Below are positions 25,201 through 37,372 of a stretch of DNA of 64,000 nucleotides, piece by piece. Origin of the DNA: Entonaema liquescens. Lineage: Eukaryota; Ascomycota; Sordariomycetes; Xylariales; Xylariaceae. The notes under the pieces were generated by a model that was not told where the DNA came from, searched no databases, and saw nothing but the letters and a program-made list of their open reading frames with translations. The stretch lies in the NCBI GenBank assembly GCA_902805475.1, contig CADCSX010000005.1:2491501-2555500 (forward strand). Direction: 5' to 3'. The translations under genes and the position numbers were made by a program. Position 1 is the first letter of the stretch. Each line of letters starts with the position of its first letter.

Positions 25201-26396
25201 ATCTCAGAGCACAAGTATCCGCGAATCAAAAAGGTATCTCCCTTATTGAAGGCCTTATTAACGAGTACGGCGAAGACAATGTACAATTCTACATGGTTAG
25301 CATACAAAATAACGCAGAGCTCTGCGTCCGGCAATTATTAAAGCAGGTCTACAAGAAGTTCGAAGGAAAAGACCTGTCTGCAGTCGACTATATGGACGAC
25401 GGAACCCCGATTCGGCTACGCGTCACTATCGACCCGGAGAAGGGTGAGGCAGAATTCGACTTTGAGGGTACAGGTCCTCAGGTCTACGGCAATGTTAATG
25501 CACCTGAAGCCATCACATACAGCGCTATCATCTACTGTTTGCGCTGTTTGATTTCTGAGGATATCCCCCTGAACCAGGGTTGCCTTAAACCTGTTAACGT
25601 CAAAATCCCTCCTAAGTCGCTCCTATCACCATCGACGGGCGCTGCCGTAGTGGGTGGCAACGTACTGACTAGTCAGAGAGTCACGGATGTTATACTGAAA
25701 GCGTTTGAAGCGTGTGCCGCTAGTCAGGGTTGCTGCAACAACCTGACTTTTGGGTTCGGTGGTAACATCTCAGGACAAGAAGAAGTCAGGGGTTTCGGAT
25801 ATTATGAGACCATTGCGGGCGGCAGCGGTGCAGGACCGGACTGGGAAGGCACAAATGGCGTTCACGTACACATGACAAACACACGCATTACAGACTCTGA
25901 GGTATTCGAGCGACGGTATCCTGTTCTCTTACACGAGTTCTCCATCCGCAAGGGATCGGGTGGTAACGGCCAGCATCGCGGTGGCGACGGAGTCGTTCGT
26001 GATATCGAGTTCCGAATCCCTATCCAATGCTCCATCCTCAGCGAGCGACGGGTCTACCGACCTTACGGCCTAGCTGGCGGCGAAGATGCTGAGTGTGGTT
26101 TGAACATATGGGTGCGCCGCGTGCAAAAGACCAACCCGGAGAAGGATCTCGCCACACAAGGCGTGCACGCACAGCAAGACAGAGATGATGCTGAGTATGA
26201 GATACGCTATATCAACCTAGGTGCTAAGAACAGCGCGCCTATGAAGCCTGGAGACCACATTATCATCAATACACCTGGTGGAGGAGGCTGGGGCAAAGTT
26301 GGGGACCAAAAGGTCGAGAGAATACGGAAAGACCATACTGAAGCTTGGAGGAAGGGTAGCCATACCGCTAGGGAGGATGCTGCTCTACAGGCGTAG
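22243..26396 (+). CDS. OXP1: 5-oxoprolinase (ATP-hydrolysing), one-base frameshift
   Basis: Cytosolic enzyme that opens 5-oxo-L-proline to L-glutamate with ATP hydrolysis, the salvage step of the glutathione (gamma-glutamyl) cycle. Exon 1 (22243-24536) carries the HyuA half: RIAIDRGGTFTDCVG, a central GPAGGVVGYA ... GFDMGGTSTDVSRYG core and FGGAGGQHA. After a 63-nt intron (24537-24599), exon 2 carries the HyuB half: ERLDFSCAIFD, NHPSYGGTHLPD, HHADIGG, GSGGNGQHRGGDG and the end motif NTPGGGGWG. Spliced in phase, exon 2 reads KADPIL and then meets TGA in CTTTGAGC. One more T in the run 24644-24646 gives the family sequence DPILLSIFGHRF and opens the frame to 26396. Corrected length is about 1,363 residues. 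The fault is almost certainly a base-calling error, since both halves are intact. Confidence 0.93.
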
Positions 26397-28239
26397 GGCT
26401 ATAGAGGCTCTGTATGTAAGAGGCACCAAAATTCATGTTGCTTCTTCCCCCCTTTTTTACACGCGTCGTAGGGGTGTGTCTATAGAATAGTGTCTTAAAT
26501 CGCGCCACCGATGGATCCCAATTTTGTACTCATCCCAACGCGAGTGATATGTCGTCTGTAAAATTACATTGGTTGTATAACCATGCCTAATGGGTATACC
26601 GGCCAGCTTAAAGGCTATCCAGATACCGGGGGGATGATATAGTACTACATCGCATCCACTTGGCTCGTTACCGCCAATCCACACACCGACCGAGCTATCG
26701 GATTAGGAAGGTGACTCGGCGGGAGCGCCTATCGCTTAAACTAGCGAATCGCTAGGCATGCTTCATCCCTTTTCCTTTCTTTCCTTTTTTTGTGTTCCTG
26801 AGGCGGCCCATTATCCGAGCCTAACAGTATAGGGGTCGTGTATGTATGTTGGTGGAACGGCACGAAGCGCGAGGCACGAAACGTAACCGCGGGCGTGTCT
26901 CGGGTACTTGGGCGGGTAATGGCTAAGCGATGTAGGGGAGGGGTGGTGGTGGTTGGATGGGATGTGAGTAAGATTAATTGTTGAATTTGGGAAAGTTGTG
27001 AGAGGAGTATGTAAAGTCATACTTGGGGGCTTGATGGAGTAGTAGGCGCTTGTGAGAGTGTTGGTATATGGGAATTAGACCCCGACTTCGTGATTTGGGC
27101 TTTTAAAATTGTATGACTGGCTGGGTAGGTGATTTTCTCTGCTAAAACTAGGATCGTATATTGAGTCGTTAGGAATATCTTTGACATGCTTCCACAGATG
27201 ATTTCCTGAAATGAAAAGCTACTATAACTTATTGGTGAACGTAGATGTAAATTGACCATCTCTTACAGTGATTTACTAAGCTTGCGCGATTATAACGAAC
27301 TCAGCGTTATAAGCAACGCTATGCTAATATTCCTAGATATTGATAGATACTTGAATTCACCCTTGCTATTAAATAAGGCTCATCACTATGCTCTTCGAGA
27401 CTGCTACTTGTGACTCACTCGGGGAGGGTTTAAGACAACGACTACTATCGGATATCATCCTCGTACAGCTGCCGAAGATCGAAATGGGAGCTAATAACGA
27501 GTGTGACCCTCTGCTTACATGTCGAACTTGAATAACGGTATAATTGAACCCGGTACCAAGACCCGGTCCGGACTTGATCCCGACGATCTCCGGCGGCGCA
27601 GGAGATGCCGGGGATGAAAAGTCGGCCGAACCTGCTTGGCCGATGCGGGATAACAAGTTTAACTTCCGTGTAAGGACGTGTCATCCTGCAGTAAGATTGC
27701 TGCCGTGCAATGTTGTTGTCATAAAAAGGGCGTTGAGAAAGCCGAACTTATACAGCTTATACAGACAAACATGGGGAAAATAGTGAATCACTAGGTCTTC
27801 TTCTGTAGGACAAGACGGGGACCGCTAAAATCCGAATTAGCGGGGGATGTAAGTCATTGGCGGGGCCCGTGGGGTAAGATAACCTTTAGGTACCGCTAAG
27901 ATAAACATTCAACGGCGTTTTGACAGGTGATTAAACAAACCCGGAGCTTCCTTAGCTCTTTCCATCTTTTCCAACTTGGGTAATACCCGTGAATGCGTAA
28001 ATGGGAGCTGCCGTATCTTAGCAAGTCATTACATTAGTTTGATTTTATTTGATTTTATGCCCGACTTTAATTATAACTGTCCGAGTAGTCATCGATAGAG
28101 ATATTGTTATATAAACCCAACTACCTAGGTAGTCAGTTCAATCTTCTCCATACTTTATTCCTCTCATCAACTTCATCTTCAATCAACCCCCCTATCCTCA
28201 TTCTACATCTGGACTAAAAGAAAAGTGATATCAGACAAG
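26397..28239. other. intergenic spacer
   Basis: No supported gene. Short frames on both strands lack homologous features. The final 150 bp form the promoter of the adenosine deaminase gene, with a pyrimidine-rich leader from 28140. Confidence 0.6.
28108..28115 (+). promoter_or_regulatory. TATA box of the adenosine deaminase gene
   Basis: TATATAAA, 125 bp before the ATG, followed by a CT-rich leader. Spacing and match are good for a fungal TATA element. Confidence 0.55.
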
Positions 28240-30025
28240 ATGAATCCCCAAAATCTATACACCGACCAGGAATGGGAGGCGATATCGCAGGATCTTCCCA
28301 AGGAGAGCGATCCCTTTGTTCAGAAGTATCTCCAAGGCCGTGAGGCGCTCATCGCGGAAGAAAATAAGGAACGCAGTGGTTCGTATAAATTACCTCAGAG
28401 AGACTACTTTCCCCTATTCTTACTTCGAATCACTAACAAGAGCTTTAGATGCGTCGTTCAAGAAGAGCCTCTCTCCTATCGCAAAGCGCGCCTGTGATAT
28501 CGTGGCGCGTATCCGGGATGAAGAGAAGAAAACCGTGTGGACGCCACAGCTGGAGGACGCGCTCGCCCAGGAAGCCGATATTGTCGTGCACCCGGGCATG
28601 ATGTTCTCGCTGTCCAAGGAACGGATGGAGAGCACCAAGTTATGGAAGATAGTACGACGTATGCCCAAGGGCGCGCTGCTACATGCCCATATGGACGCCA
28701 TGGTGGACTTCAACTTCCTTTTCGACTTACTCTTCGCCACTCCAGGCATACATCTGGCCGCCGACCAGCCCCTCACCACAGACAAGGAAAGGGAGGCAGC
28801 TAGATTGACTTTCCGCTTCCGCAAACAACCACGCACTGAGGGCAATGTCTGGAGCCCGGATTACAAAAGCGGCACTTTCGTCCTACTTACTCAGGCTGCG
28901 GACGCGTTCCCCGAGGGCGGGAAGGCCGGTTTCTTAAAGTGGCTCTACGGACGATGCACTATCTCGCGGACGGACGCCGTCTCCCAGCACCACGGCATCG
29001 ACCACATATGGCAAAAGTTCGGCAAGTGTTTCCGGGTAGTCGGGTCCATAATCCACTACGAACCTATTTTCCGCAAGTTTCTCCAGCGGCTCATGTCTCT
29101 ACTCAAAGCAGACGGGATCAACTGGTGCGAACTTCGCTTCTCGTGGGCTCTGGACTACTATAGAGAGAGCAGCGAGGTGCCCGAGTCTGACTACACCGCT
29201 ATGATGACCGTTATCGACGAGGAGGTGGCGCGGTTCAAGGATTCGGAAGAAGGGGAGGGATTTTGGGGGCTTAGGATCATCTGGGCTCCTCTACGCTTCT
29301 TTCCAACTCGTGGCATCGTGGAAAATATGGAACAGTGTATTACGACTAAGATCACGCATCCTCACTTGATCGCCGGCTATGATCTGGTCGGTCAGGAGGA
29401 CGCTGGTCGGCCCCTACGCGACCTACTTCCTGAGCTATTTTGGTTCCGCAAGCAATGCGCCCAGGAGGGTGTAAATATCCCCTTCTTCTTCCACGCCGGC
29501 GAGTGTCTCGGGTCTGGCGACGAGACGGATCACAATTTATTCGATGCTATACTCCTCGGGACGAGACGTATCGGCCACGGCTTCAGCTTGTACAAGCACC
29601 CTCTACTCGTGAATCTTGTCAAGGAGAAGAAGATCCTGGTGGAAAGCTGCCCTATATCGAACGAGGTTCTCCGTCTCTGCAGTTCTGTCATGAGTCACCC
29701 TCTTCCCGCTCTGCTTGCGCGGGGAGTGGCCTGCTCGTTATGTAACGATGACCCGGCCATGCTCGGCCAGGACACGGCCGGGACCACGCACGACTTCTGG
29801 CAGGCGCTGCAGGGATGGGAGAATTTAGGGCTGGCAGGGCTGGGGAGTCTAGCCGAGAATAGCATACGGTGGGCAGCGTTTGAAGACCAGTCTGCCGAGG
29901 AGTGGAGCAGAGACATCAGAGAAGCCAGTACGGGAAGCGGGACCAAGGCACAGAGGTTGAAGGAATGGGAGATCGAGTGGGAGAAGTTCTGTGTGTGGGT
30001 CGTAGACGAATTCGGCGAAGATTAG
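28240..30025 (+). CDS. adenosine deaminase, ADGF/CECR1 (ADA2) type
   Basis: Zn-dependent deaminase of adenosine (possibly deoxyadenosine) to inosine, for purine salvage. Exon 1 is 28240-28378 and exon 2 is 28449-30025, with a 70-nt intron whose branch point CACTAAC and TTTAG acceptor are good; the donor is GTTCGT (a donor three bases earlier also keeps frame). Product about 571 residues. Zn and catalytic residues are visible: H125/H127 in LLHAHMDA, H395-A-G-E398 in FFFHAGE, H423 in RIGHGF, and D480-D481 in CNDDPAML. The N-terminal helical extension of ADGF proteins is present. No signal peptide is seen, so a cytosolic enzyme is likelier than a secreted one. The start is the first true ATG; the frame also opens at an upstream GTG, which I do not use. 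Confidence 0.92.
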
Positions 30026-31753
30026 AGGACAAGGAAGAAAAGGGAAAAAAGGGGGGGAGGGGAGGAGGGGTGTAAGCGCGGGAGATTTTGTTGGAGGGAA
30101 GGTTGCCTAGGGCAAATGGCGGAGACGAACAAGAAAAAAAAAAAAGTTACTGCGCCATTCGCAATGGGTCGAATCCCACATTCCCGAGATGGTTTCCCCA
30201 GTGGTACAGCTAAGGCGGATGCCCCGCGGTTCAACACGAAAGGACCCTAAAGGGAAAAAGAAAAGAAAAGAAAAGAAAATTTTCAGTTGGGGAAATTGAG
30301 GCTCTGCGATAACTATCAAACCAGAATCGGGGTTTGGGATCGGCCAGGTCATGTATAGATGGGATGAGATAGATGATACACTCCCGTCGACCCGCAGCCA
30401 GCCTTAAGGCAGTGCGACAGCGGGCTTACTTGCAGATCTCGGTGACGTTGACGTACGGCGGCGTACGGCAAGAAAAAAAGAAATAATAAAAAAAAAATCT
30501 ATGGTTGCACGTAAGAGGAAAAAAAGAAGGACAAGTCGTCCGCTTGCTTACTGGGGCGTCAGGGAAGGCGTCTGTTTAATTTGTTTAAGGCTGATATTTG
30601 GAAAAGGCGGGATGACGGGGAACGACGTAAGTTACGCGGTAAGGGCCAAGGCTGCAGGGACGAAGATCATGGCCGAGTTCAACACGACTTGCCTCCCGTA
30701 TCTTTTCTCACTGGATACATAATAGTAGTCATATATAGCCATATAGTCATATACACATGAAGAGGTACCCTAGATGTGTTTACGTACCTAATGTGATGTA
30801 CGTGAGCTTACCATATACATACGCTAGAGTCGTATGACGCTGCTTGTAGGCAACACTTGCTTGTGCTTCCCATTCGTGGGCGTCCGAGGGAGCTCAAGGC
30901 GAGGTTGTGAAATGAGAAAAACAAAAAACAGAACGAGAAAATCTTAAAAAGTCTTATCGCCACTCGGAAGCTGGCCAAGCGGCACGGCAGGCCAGTCGTC
31001 CCATAGTAAATTAAGGTGATGAAGAAAAGAAGGCGGCGCGGGGGAGGGACTTCGCAACGGACCCGATTGTCTGGTAACGATTCGACGGGACGTTCTACGG
31101 CCCCTATAGGAGGGAGGGGCGGCAATGTATATGAATGGGGCGTAATACGCACATATAAGCATATGTATGCAACCACTTACGCCTACGGGGACACCAACAA
31201 GGCGTAGCGCTAGCGCGATTTGCTGTACGTTGTCTCACAAAGATCTTCCAGACATAGGGGGAGATACGACCGCGGGTTTGAGACGAGCGGGAGTTTTCAC
31301 GAAGTTTGATGTTGCTGCTGCTACTGCTGCTGCTTCCGTTGTTGTTCCTTGGGAAGAGAAAAAGAAGAAGGAAAGAAGTGTATTGAACTGCTATTGCTCG
31401 ACCCGCGGCCAAGCAGTCAATATTGGTAGATAGGTAGACAGGTAGAGCGCTAAATGATGATGTGCATACAATTTAAATGCCGATGGAAAGAAAAGAAGAA
31501 AATCAGATTTACAAAGGTATTAGGAACCAAAAATAGACGTGCCCTTACTTCTCAACTCAGCCGTGATGCTTACAAGATGGGCCTATAATAACAGACCGGC
31601 CACATAGGATGCTCGAAACAGGCCGCCGTGTATGTAAACACTACCAACATATCGTAAAGGACAGGCTATAGGTAGAATAATCGAGACGCAGAAGGAAACG
31701 GCGGTAAAGGGCGGTTGGCTTAGTTAGATTTTTTTTGATTGTCAACGATGATA
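30026..31753. other. intergenic spacer with low-complexity tracts
   Basis: Purine-rich tracts follow the deaminase gene. A five-copy AAAAG repeat lies at about 30255-30279 and a GCT/GTT trinucleotide tract at about 31311-31345. Frames here are low-complexity reads of those tracts. No gene or RNA is supported. Confidence 0.6.
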
Positions 31754-32821
31754 TTACTGTGCCGTGCCCCAAACGTCGTATAACCACTGTCGAAAGCTTG
31801 TTGGCTGTATGTCTACAGCGTCGTTCAAGTTTGTTTCTCCAAATGTGTATCGGCCATCCGCAGTTTGTAGAAGATGTTGCATCGTGCACCATTTGACCTC
31901 ATCTCCGTTCTGCTCGTAGTAGCGAAGCCATTGCACGATTTCCTCGTATGGCCTTCTAATAACATTGAAGGCGACTATAACATGTTAGGAACTCGACACG
32001 AAAGTATAGGGCTTCGTCACTCACCTCCTCGAACTTCGCTGCAAATCTCTTGAAGTCTTTGAGTCGTCACGCGACTGCCACGCATTCTGAATTCTCGCGG
32101 CCAATTATCGATTCCTAGCTCAACGGCAGCGGCAACGAATCGTGCCACATCGACCGCCGAAGTCATTACAACATGTACCTGACGACCTCGAGAGTCCGTT
32201 TCTGGGATTTCGGCAGTTCCAAGACCTACATTGATCATGTAGTCTCCCTGGTTTCGGATCCGCCAGCTGACGCCCATGTTGTACGATTGGAGACCCCCAG
32301 GGGCGAAGCGTTCGTAGAAAACGCCGCACGAGAAAACGGTGTATTTCATCGAATAGTGCCTCGACTGGGACCAGTGTCGAAGTTGTTCCAAGGCCGTCGA
32401 AGAACCGTTGTCAAAAGGATCCGTTCCTGCCGCCGGCCTGTGGCTTATAGAGCCTTCGAACTCCGAAGGCACGAAACAGCGCACGCGAGCTCGCCGAGCT
32501 GCATCGATAAGGTTGAGTTGCTCCGCACCGGATATGGTGGATATCACGAGGTCAATACCCTGAAGGGCGAACTGGAGGTTGTCAAGGTTCGAATAATCGA
32601 CTACGGCTACCTGGCAGTCAAAATTGGATTCAAATTCCGGGTGCTCCTATTGATGGATTAGCCAGCCTTGATGTAATGGTTCTTCATGGTTTGATCACCT
32701 TCGTTGAAAGCACGAGTATGGCATAGGCAGTTCGAGATAGCTCCTGGACCAGAAAGGCGGCAAAGCCCCCAGCGCCTGCGATCGCAATTCGCATCATAGC
32801 TGTCGATGACTTCCTACCCAT
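31754..32821 (-). CDS. NmrA-like / isoflavone-reductase-like NAD(P)-binding protein
   Basis: Atypical short-chain dehydrogenase of the NmrA/isoflavone reductase family; members are either redox sensors or reductases of aromatic metabolites, and the substrate cannot be told. Three exons, 32821-32699, 32646-32025 and 31974-31754, with introns of 52 and 50 nt. The Rossmann N-terminus is MRIAIAGAGGFAAFLVQEL, followed by VVDYSNLDNLQ, ISTISGAEQ, RCFVPSEFEG and a C-terminal cap ending WLYDVWGTAQ. Product 321 residues from ATG 32821 (good A at -3) or 313 from ATG 32797, which gives the usual family start. The NmrA motif has GAGGFAAF instead of GATGxxG, normal for the IFR branch. A long antisense open frame across exon 2 is a shadow. 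Confidence 0.88.
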
Positions 32822-35800
32822 GGTCGAGACGGTTTGCAAGTCGATAGATAAATAAAATGACAGACCGAGAGTACAATAGGCGTTTATGGTCACGCTCGTC
32901 TACTTGGAAGTCGGATTTTATCACTTTTCTGCCAGTATGGTTGTAGAAAATCTCGCACTGGCAAATTGCTACAAGGGATATACTTCAGTCTATTAGTACC
33001 AAAGGTGCTTTGGTGAGTCAACCCCTGGGACTCGCGTTCTAAGTGGTGGACAGCGCAAAGGAACAGCCCGGTGTCACTCGAGTTTCTGAAACTAGCAGGA
33101 GAAATCCGAGTGGGCGAGCCAACTCTCAAGTGCCTACGGCTTTCCAAGATGGAGGACGCCGAAAATTTCGGAGAGGGGTTCTTTAGGTAGGTTTAGGTAG
33201 GTGATGTCCACGAGATACGCGTCTCCAGATCAACTCAACGAGTCCAACTGGACCGAATGGGCGCAACTGAGCCGCGGGATGACCTCCGAACAAGTGGGCC
33301 TTGATACAAGTATATTATAAACTTGGATCCTGAGGGGATGTCGCGCGGAGATGGGTAATCTAATCCGGCTCCTTAGAGACTTCTTGAGTAGTACCAACAG
33401 ACTTGCGCCGGTTTTCACAGTAGTAGCGAGTGCGTTTCCGGCAAGGATTTATGTGAACTCCTCCTGCAAGACCCCTTTACGGTAAAGCCGTGTCCACACT
33501 TATATCCAGTGATAATCTATATAATCTGTATAGTCCATCAAGATTGAGGTAAAAGTCAGTGCTGCCTGAGAGAGTTGAGATGCTGACCCGCACGTTGAGT
33601 AAGTAAATAGGTGCTAGTTTCGCTTCCAGAGTCATTTCGGCAATGACCCAAGGACGTTAAAGTACCTACGCCTACGCCTACGGCCTATAGTAAATTGCTG
33701 CATGATGCTCCACTATCTGGGCTGCAGTTTAGTGTCCCGGAAGGGCCATGTGTAAGGGTGTGAGCAGAAGACGGCTTCGGTGAGCCTTAGGATGTGTTCC
33801 ACCAATAACTAAACAGCATTGGGAAGTTCGTAATAACGGCTGAGGAGGTGTGGCAAACGAATGAGATTCGAACAAGGAGAGATGCCTGAATCTCCGATGG
33901 AAAGTACATGTCTCCATCACCGGGCCAGGTGGAAAGTGGTGTAGACCCTTGACATACTAAGGAGTAAGGCGACCTCCTATAAAACATACAACCCCAATAT
34001 AGTAAGGCAAACAAAAAAAAATATAAATATGTATATATATATTATCAAGCTAGTTTCACACATGTGTGTAGAAGCTTACTCACTAATACATGACTTAGCA
34101 AGATCAAGTGATAGCGTGTATTAGAAGGCAAACAGTTACTCATCACACAGGACAGCTCAAGTTCTGATGCTAGAACTCTCACCGAAGAACCTAGAATATA
34201 GAAATCCTAGAGTATATGATAGGACACTCCCATGATGATGATGATGATACTGAGTCCACGAGATATAATATGGGCACACCTCGAGTCAGGCCATGGTAGA
34301 AAGAGTAGGGGTGGACGGTTGTTGGTGAAGTAGTTGGGACAGTCCGCGGGCCACGCGCCGGTTGGCAGATATAGTGAGGGCCCTAAAAATAATAGAAGGG
34401 AAGAGAAATCGGGTTGGGGGCTATTCATTGGCACATGTTCAAAGTTGTCGTGCATAAAGAATAGGCTGCTTCTCGGCGGTGGTAAGCCCTTAAGACTCTG
34501 GAGCCTGGTAATGCTCTGCGGCTCTATCCTGAATTGAGGTTGATTCAGGGTAAGTTGGGGGCCAAGAAGAGTTGGAAAAAGGGGAGTATTGTCGCACGGA
34601 TCAGGTATAGGGCAGCGCGGCTCCACAATAGCGCAGGACATCGGCACCTTCCAGTTACTTTTAGCCTTTAGCTTTTAGTTACCTTTCCTAGTATTTACAC
34701 TACAGGCGGGCTTCGGGGGGTACTACGCTCCACTGCAGAGAACATTATCCCAGGGGGTATATACCAACCTTTACTTGGTTAGCACTGAAGAGCTTCACCT
34801 GATACGCATTTTTAAAAAAAAAAAAAAAACTAAACTAAAGAGGATATTTGTTGCATCGTTTAACCACCATTCAGAACACAGCATTATGTTACTTCTATGT
34901 ATTGCAATCTTATTTAATATTCATGTTTTTAAGAAAATCTTAGAAGACTTTTCTCGAGAAGAAAAAGAAGGGAAGAAATTTCACAAATTTCACAAAGGTG
35001 AAGAGACTATTACTTTAAGCGAAGTAAATAAGTCTTATATTTCCGGCTACTTGCGTCAATTGTCCTATTCCCTTATTTCCTTCACTAGGATTTTCTTTTC
35101 TACCTATCATATTGTAAGTAGCCTTACACGGAAATTTATTAATTGAAGCGCGCCTGTTCTTAGACGGGTATACCGGTAAGCGTCATGTGAAACGAAACGC
35201 GAACAGAAATTCTAAAATATTCATACCTTAGCATCTGATTCGACCCAATTATTCGGTCAAGGTCACTTATGATTGATTCTCGGTACGGAGAATACCTTGC
35301 TGCAGCCCTGTAGAATTCTGCAGCTCGTCCCTTAGGGTCTTGGGGATCTTACGTACGGCAAAGACTCCAATAATTCGGATGGACCACTCACAAGCTTGGA
35401 AGGCATCTCTGCCCTATAAGACGCCCTAGAACATCGAGTACTACCCGAGCGAAGAGCCTCGACAGGGGGGGTTCGTTAACGAATCAACAATCCTGGTATC
35501 ACTTTCTATTCGCCGACTTAGATGCAGGACTAATAAATAAATAATAAATATTCAAATTTTCTCGGAAATGATTACATTTGATTACTTTCCCCCCTGTTCG
35601 TCCTTGTCGACCTTCGTCCGGATGCTCAGTGGTCACGTAATCATTTCTAACATCATAGCAAGTCGAGTATAAGCTCCATTTCGGATATGACTACAGTCAA
35701 CATATACCATACAATTCCGTTTTCCAAGCCTTTCCCGAACACTAGCTTACACTTTAGTATTCCATATTGGGTATCATCATAATATCATCTGCAACCCTTC

Positions 35801-35838
35801 CCCGAAAGCATCGTCTCCACATGTTTCAGTCGCATCAT
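32822..35838. other. gene-free spacer
   Basis: Three kilobases without a supported gene. It holds a CCTACG hexanucleotide repeat (about 33666-33683), an ATG trinucleotide run near 34232-34248, a long A-run near 34814-34830 and a strongly AT-rich segment at 34800-35150 that may be a mutated repeat remnant. The AT-rich frame at 34775-35146 starts at GTG and matches nothing I know. Confidence 0.55.
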
Positions 35839-36537
35839 CTATGCCTTACGTGAGGCTGCAGAGTCGGCGTCTGCCTGCTTCACTATATCTTCCTCAGCAC
35901 CTCGCTGGGCTGTTTTCCCAACGTCGTGCTGCTTCTCGTATTCCTGTTGTGCGGCCTTGTTGCCGGTGATGTTTGCAAAGGCTCCGCCGACGGTACCGGT
36001 AACACGATCAGAGATGCCGCCAACGTAATCGTTGACCTGACCCTTAGCTTCTTGTTTCTGGCCTTCTTCGTTCTGTTGACGACCAGCCGCTTTTAGAGCC
36101 TACAAAAGTGTTAGAACTTTTGGTTTATATTCATGGGGTGGCTTAATAGCTCAGCACTATAACTTACCTCGGAGCCTGTTAGTCCACCGACGAATTCCTT
36201 AGCGGAGCCGACGGTCTGGTTATAAGAGCCGGCAGTTCTGTTGGGGTCATCCTTGGTGACAGCACCAGTGGATGAGGCAGTAAAGCCTGGGGCTTTGATA
36301 GTGGCGTGCGATGCGTCATACTCCGCATCGGCCTTGTTCTGCTTGGCTTGACCTCGAGACTAGAGAAGATTCACGTTAGGAGACATTCGACTTTTGGGAA
36401 TAGGGAAAATAATCAAGCGGGAATAGAGTACGTACCTGATCAGCCGTACTTCCGGTTACGCTGCCAAAAGCATTCTGGACAGCACCAGTAGCAGAGTCGA
36501 CAACGGACTTGAGAGTGGAAGTGTTATCGTTCGACAT
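35839..36537 (-). CDS. CsbD-like stress protein
   Basis: Small hydrophilic protein of the fungal CsbD-like family (relatives include the Ustilago cruciform-DNA-binding Hmp1); members are typically induced by stress or in spores. Three exons, 36537-36436, 36359-36168 and 36099-35839, all phase 0, with 76- and 68-nt introns; product 184 residues. N-terminal Ser/Thr/Ala-rich repeats (TLKSVVDSATGAVQNAFGS) are followed by a Gly-rich middle and the CsbD core AKGQVNDYVGGISDRVTGT, then YEKQHDVGKTAQRGAEEDI. The composition, rich in A, G, Q, K and D, is that of an intrinsically disordered, heat-soluble protein. It has a clear TATA box about 160 bp upstream, and an inverted-repeat element starts 264 bp upstream. 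Confidence 0.88.
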
Positions 36538-36692
36538 TTTAATAGGTTGGATGATATAAGATAATTAAATAAGCGGATATGAGTTGATGTGTGTTTAAGT
36601 GATGGATTTATTGATTGATTGATATTCAATTGAATTCAAATATATTGTATTGAGATGATATGAAATCAGAGCAGGGAAGAGAGAGGCCAGGG

Positions 36693-36701
36693 CTTTATAT
36701 A
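36693..36701 (-). promoter_or_regulatory. TATA box of the CsbD-like gene
   Basis: TATATAAAG on the minus strand, about 160 nt before the ATG. A strong TATA element fits an inducible, highly expressed gene. Confidence 0.6.
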
Positions 36702-36800
36702 ATCCAGCTGGGTCCGGAGAACTGGTATTTGCGTAATGTTGCTACTAGAAGGCAAAGTTGGAAAGAGGCTTTGAAACAAGCGTAAAGTCCACCGGCGATA

Positions 36801-36889
36801 CTCGTCAGGATTCCAAACATCCGACCTTTTGCCGGGGCTTCGCCCCTAAGGTCAGGGACTTTTAAAAGGTAACGACTTTTAAAAGGTAA
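36801..36889 (+). repeat. left terminal inverted repeat of the MITE
   Basis: Contains an internal hairpin (36834-36846, GGGGC-TTC-GCCCC) and two copies of the palindrome CTTTTAAAAG followed by GT. A CCCCT stress-element core lies at 36843-36847. Confidence 0.9.
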
Positions 36890-37282
36890 ATTTTAGTACA
36901 AATTTTTACTAGTGCTGACCATATAAATTTAAGTATTTCAATCAAAATGAATAGTGCCATTTACATGCAAAGATCTAATGCTTTAACTTTATATTATGTA
37001 ATAAAACGTTGATCTAATGCGATTATCGTCACTTTTGCTGTCGCTTTTCTTACACTCAAATAATACTCACCAATTTTTAATAAAAATAAATAAAATATAT
37101 TATAAATAATTAAGAAGCCAATAATTATTATAATGTCAAAGCCGATGCGATTAAAGGTAGTTACGTTGGATAAAAATTGAAAAAGTTAAAATATTAAGAT
37201 TGTACGTATTAATAATATTTAAAATTCGGGTAGTACTTAACATTAGGTGTGCATCCCACCTAAATTTAAGTAGCGATAGAAA

Positions 37283-37372
37283 TTACCTTTTAAAAGTTCG
37301 TTACCTTTTAAAAGTCCCTGACCTTAGGGGCGAAGCCCCGGCAAAAGGTCGGATGTTTGGAATCCTGACGAG
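37283..37372 (-). repeat. right terminal inverted repeat of the MITE
   Basis: Inverse of the left repeat; one extra A relative to it (CGAAC against CGAC) is the only difference over the matched length. Confidence 0.9.

Larger units (their letters stand above)
36801..37372. mobile_element. 572-bp MITE with long terminal inverted repeats
   Basis: The two ends are inverted copies of each other: 36801-36889 and 37283-37372 match over about 89 bp with one single-base indel, and both outer ends begin CTCGTCAGGATTCC. A TA dinucleotide flanks each end (36799-36800 and 37373-37374), the target duplication of Tc1/mariner insertions. The interior of about 390 bp is very AT-rich and non-coding, so this is a non-autonomous element. 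Nearly identical ends suggest a fairly recent insertion. The parent transposon is not in the window. Confidence 0.85.

Noticed and set aside
30160..30200. GGGTCGAATCCCAC, reminiscent of a tRNA T-arm
   Set aside because: Upstream sequence is a poly-A tract with no anticodon or D-arm, so chance similarity.
32173..32661. Plus-strand frame of 162 residues
   Set aside because: Antisense shadow of exon 2 of the NmrA-like gene, which has the conserved protein sequence.
33850..33930. tRNA-like GATTCGAAC string on the minus strand
   Set aside because: The T-arm stem does not pair and no D-arm or acceptor stem fits; not a tRNA.
34207..34647. Minus-strand frame of about 145 residues
   Set aside because: Pro/Leu-rich without domains, ends in a poly-Ile read of an ATG microsatellite, and no splice or promoter context.
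34775..35146. AT-rich plus-strand frame of 123 residues
   Set aside because: Starts at GTG next to a poly-A run; composition is that of AT-rich spacer rather than of coding sequence here.
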